From JBBDYH01 sp040901795 (GTDB lineage: Bacteria; Planctomycetota; Planctomycetia; Pirellulales; JALHPA01), in NCBI GenBank assembly GCA_040901795.1, contig JBBDYH010000014.1:1-8469 (forward strand): a stretch of DNA of 8,469 nt. The letters run 5' to 3'. The notes beneath the pieces are model-generated. The model searched no databases. It worked only from the letters and a program-made list of their open reading frames with translations, and had not been told where the DNA came from. Of the stretch, positions 6,959 through 8,469 are shown in pieces; position 1 is the first letter of the stretch; each line of letters begins with the position of its first letter. The translations under genes and the position numbers were made by a program.

Positions 6959-7563
6959 CTGAGAGGGCCAGGGAGATGTCACTTCTTTTCTTCAACAAGC
7001 AGGTAGGCACTGGGCTGCCGTTGGTGACACGCGACCGTTGGCAGCCAATTCGCGGCGGTCTGCTGAATCTCTACCTCTACGACTACGAAGAGTTTCGGTA
7101 CGAAAATGGCCACTTGATTCTTCGCGGCAACAACGGCACGGGTAAAAGCCGCGTAATGGCTCTCCAACTGCCCTTTCTCTTTGATGGTCAGCTTGCAGCA
7201 AGCCGGGTGGAACCCGATGCAGATCCTTCCAAACGCATGGAGTGGAATCTGCTGATGGGACGCCACAACGAACGGCTGGGCTATACATGGATTGAGTTCG
7301 GCCGCCGCTACGATGCCGATTTGAATGGAAAGAACGGCGAATTGGCGAGCCACTCTCCTTGGTCATCGGGCAGTAATGGGAATGGCAATGGAAACGGGAA
7401 TGGTCGGGACTCGCGTCATGATCAATCACAGCAATTTTGTCACTCTCGGCTGCGGATTGAGCGCGAACAGGGGAAGCGGCATGCGCGACCCGTGGTTTTT
7501 CATTACCGACCAACGAGTCGGCGAGGACTTATTTCTCCAGTCCGAGGCAGGGCACGCTCTTAG
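6955..7563 (+). pseudogene. jetC: Wadjet II JetC-like ATPase (TIGR02680), N-terminal part
   Basis: This is the N-terminal head of an SMC/SbcC-like ATPase. Family features are DRWQPIRGGLLNLYLYDYEE (27-46), FRYENGHLILRGNNGTGKSR with Walker A G58-S65 (GNNGTGKS), MALQLPFLFDGQ, PDADPSKRMEWNLLMGRH, and LGYTWIEFGRR. Two starts are possible: ATG 6955, overlapping the jetB stop (ATGA), or ATG 6976 with GAGAGG nine bases before it, which gives the common MSLLFFN-type beginning. After GRR comes an unusual polar linker with an Asn-Gly repeat, then the frame is lost. Removing one T from the run at 7435-7438 restores QQFVTLGCGL, as in the family. Past that point this frame encodes noise to the stop at 7561-7563. 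Confidence 0.82.
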
Positions 7564-8032
7564 CAGGTCCGCTCTGATTGAGGCGATCGGCGACCGGTGC
7601 CGCGTTTATACGACCAATTCCGACGATGCTGCATGGGATCGAATTCAAGAAGCGGTTACGACAAGGATTCAGGATCTCAACACGGCACTCAGCCAGCATT
7701 CATTTACGTCTACGCTGGTCACATCGGATGGCTTGTACCGTGTCACTGTCCCTTATCAGGGACGTGATAGGTCAATAAATGAGCTGCGCGATTTACTTTC
7801 GGAAGAGGTTGACCAGCGGCAATTAGTTCTCGACGAGCGCGAACGCGAAATCATCGAGAATCATCTCATTGGAGAAGTGGCGGCAAAGCTGCACGAGCAG
7901 ATTCATCAGGCGCACCGGCTCGTTGACAAAATGAATGACGAGATTCAGAAGTGCCCGATGAGCACTGGCATGACGCTAAAATTCGATTGGAAACCAGATG
8001 ATGAGTTGTCCAGTGGAATCGTAGAGATGTAG
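7325..8032 (+). pseudogene. jetC: JetC-like (TIGR02680), continuation in shifted frame with large internal deletion
   Basis: The true family sequence starts at about base 7433 (NFVTLGCGL); the 36 or so residues before it in this frame are noise. It continues with PWFFITDQRVGEDLFL, GHALSRSALIEAIGDRCRVYTT, and then passes at about base 7615 straight to a segment normally found hundreds of residues further on: DRIQEAVTTRIQDLNTALSQ, RVTVPYQGR, REREIIENHLIGEVAAKLHE, HRLVDKMNDEI, STGMTLKFDWKPDDE. The long coiled-coil middle of this roughly 1,300-residue family is missing. The frame ends at TAG 8030-8032, before the C-terminal signature, Walker B and D-loop region, none of which I can find downstream. 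A functional ATPase cannot be made from this locus. Confidence 0.8.
7375..7404 (+). repeat. Five-unit imperfect hexanucleotide repeat encoding Asn-Gly
   Basis: The units AATGGG, AATGGC, AATGGA, AACGGG and AATGGT follow each other without a gap and encode NGNGNGNGNG in the JetC N-terminal frame. They form part of a low-complexity linker between EFGRR and FVTLGCGL, where the family usually has only a short variable loop. Repeat-unit gain or loss would keep the frame, so this tract does not explain the nearby frameshift. Confidence 0.75.
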
Positions 8033-8074
8033 AAGTCCCTGCAATTCTCGGCATAGTACGACTTCCCTTCTGGG

Positions 8075-8098
8075 ATAAAACGGTAACTACCGTTTTAT
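8075..8098 (+). terminator. Perfect 11-base inverted repeat after jetC, possible terminator
   Basis: ATAAAACGGTA (8075-8085), a two-base centre AC, and TACCGTTTTAT (8088-8098) form a perfect palindrome 42 bases after the jetC stop. The right arm supplies a TTTTATT run as in a terminator, but the stem is AT-rich apart from CGG and the loop is too tight unless the inner pairs open. It could instead be a protein-binding or recombination site. Confidence 0.4.
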
Positions 8099-8117
8099 TC
8101 TCCGTTGACGGGCCGCA

Positions 8118-8134
8118 CTGCCGAACGTCGGCAG
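8118..8134 (+). terminator. Second hairpin after jetC
   Basis: CTGCCGA (8118-8124), loop ACG, TCGGCAG (8128-8134): a perfect seven-base GC-rich stem 19 bases after the first palindrome. No T tract follows (GTAACAC), so it is not a standard Rho-independent terminator. Two hairpins in series may mark the end of the operon or of the inserted segment. Confidence 0.3.
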
Positions 8135-8469
8135 GTAACACAAGTCGTTGTTTCGGCGATACTTAGTAAAAGTCGGGGCAACCGGACGGCGTTAGAACTT
8201 TTCGTGGCTGGCGTTCGGGCTTGGGGCGATCGCCTCCGACGATGCGTAACAGGCGTAAACCTGCGTCAGGGATGAATTTGCGAGGTCGCTGGTGCATGCG
8301 CTGAGCCTACAATGGTTGCCGGCGTCGCTAATGAATTGTTGGACGAATCGAACCTTAGTCCAGTTGAGTCTTCTTCTGCGTCGGTCGATGTGACCGAAGC
8401 AGATTCGTAAGGTCGTGGGTCAGTTTGAACCGACGCGCTACCTGCCCGAGACCTCGGCGATGAAATCGG

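Larger units (their letters stand above)
8033..8469. other. 437 bases with no recognised gene
   Basis: This holds two hairpins (8075-8098 and 8118-8134) and then sequence in which I recognise nothing. It does not read as the missing JetC C-terminus or as JetD in any frame I followed. A 32-residue ORF at 8312-8410 (MVAGVANELLDESNLSPVES and on) is Ser/Glu-rich, with no ribosome site. An open frame from 8394 to the window edge reads VVGQFEPTRYLPETSAMKS in its later part and could be the beginning of a gene that continues outside, but it has no clear start codon. Confidence 0.5.

Noticed and set aside
7375..7440. Programmed +1 frameshift in jetC
   Set aside because: No slippery sequence with stimulatory structure is evident, and the same gene has a large deletion and early stop, so decay or a base error is simpler.
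8188..8200. GCGTTAGAAC resembling the core site of an integron attC
   Set aside because: It does not fit GTTRRRY exactly, no matching RYYYAAC partner with the expected inner pairs was found, and the window's genes are not spaced like cassettes.
8225..8236. GGCGATCGCC palindrome like the cyanobacterial HIP1 octamer
   Set aside because: It is a single occurrence here; HIP1 is meaningful only when repeated many times.
1..8469. CRISPR arrays, tRNA or rRNA genes, and insertion sequences
   Set aside because: No regularly spaced repeats, no cloverleaf-like gene and no transposase or terminal inverted repeats were seen on either strand.

Overview
This is a bacterial chromosomal accessory region in which every supportable gene lies on the + strand. 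Shine-Dalgarno-like sites precede several starts. GC is fairly high in the left and central genes and looks lower over the right-hand Wadjet-like genes. I cannot fix the phylum. The mix of DUF1801, AraC/DUF6597, VOC and DUF6223 small genes beside defence-type genes fits soil or aquatic Gram-negative bacteria such as Planctomycetota, but that is a weak guess.

Left part (1-2939) is a run of small accessory genes. It holds the 3' end of a DUF1801 protein gene, an AraC-family regulator with a DUF6597-like sensor domain, a three-helix DUF6223-like membrane protein, a short exported-peptide gene with an in-frame TAG, a VOC (glyoxalase-fold) protein and a second DUF1801 protein. The stretch has been rearranged. 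A leader of about 95 bases with a hairpin, ribosome site and MNK start occurs twice (about 1287 and 1813). A fragment of about 98 bases from a VOC gene is fused to the end of the DUF6223 gene across 10 bases that both genes share.

Central part (3008-5983) is one large gene for a TOTE-type archaeo-eukaryotic primase domain, a superfamily 2 helicase and a C-terminal DUF559/Vsr-like nuclease domain. Its first 40 or so residues resemble a piece of the unrelated pRiA4b ORF-3 family, so the start is uncertain.

Right part (5980-8032) holds two genes of a type II Wadjet-like system (TIGR02678/DUF2398 JetB and TIGR02680 JetC). The jetB ATG overlaps the helicase stop in an ATGA, and the jetC ATG overlaps the jetB stop the same way, so the three genes were laid out as one translationally coupled operon. 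JetA (DUF2397) is not in its usual place before jetB, where the helicase gene sits instead, and jetD (DUF2399) is not seen. Both jet genes are damaged. jetB has lost its middle and its frame. jetC has a +1 frameshift at a T tract, has lost nearly all of its long coiled-coil middle, and stops before the C-terminal ATPase half. Only the primase-helicase-nuclease reads as intact. The last 437 bases hold two hairpins and no recognised gene.
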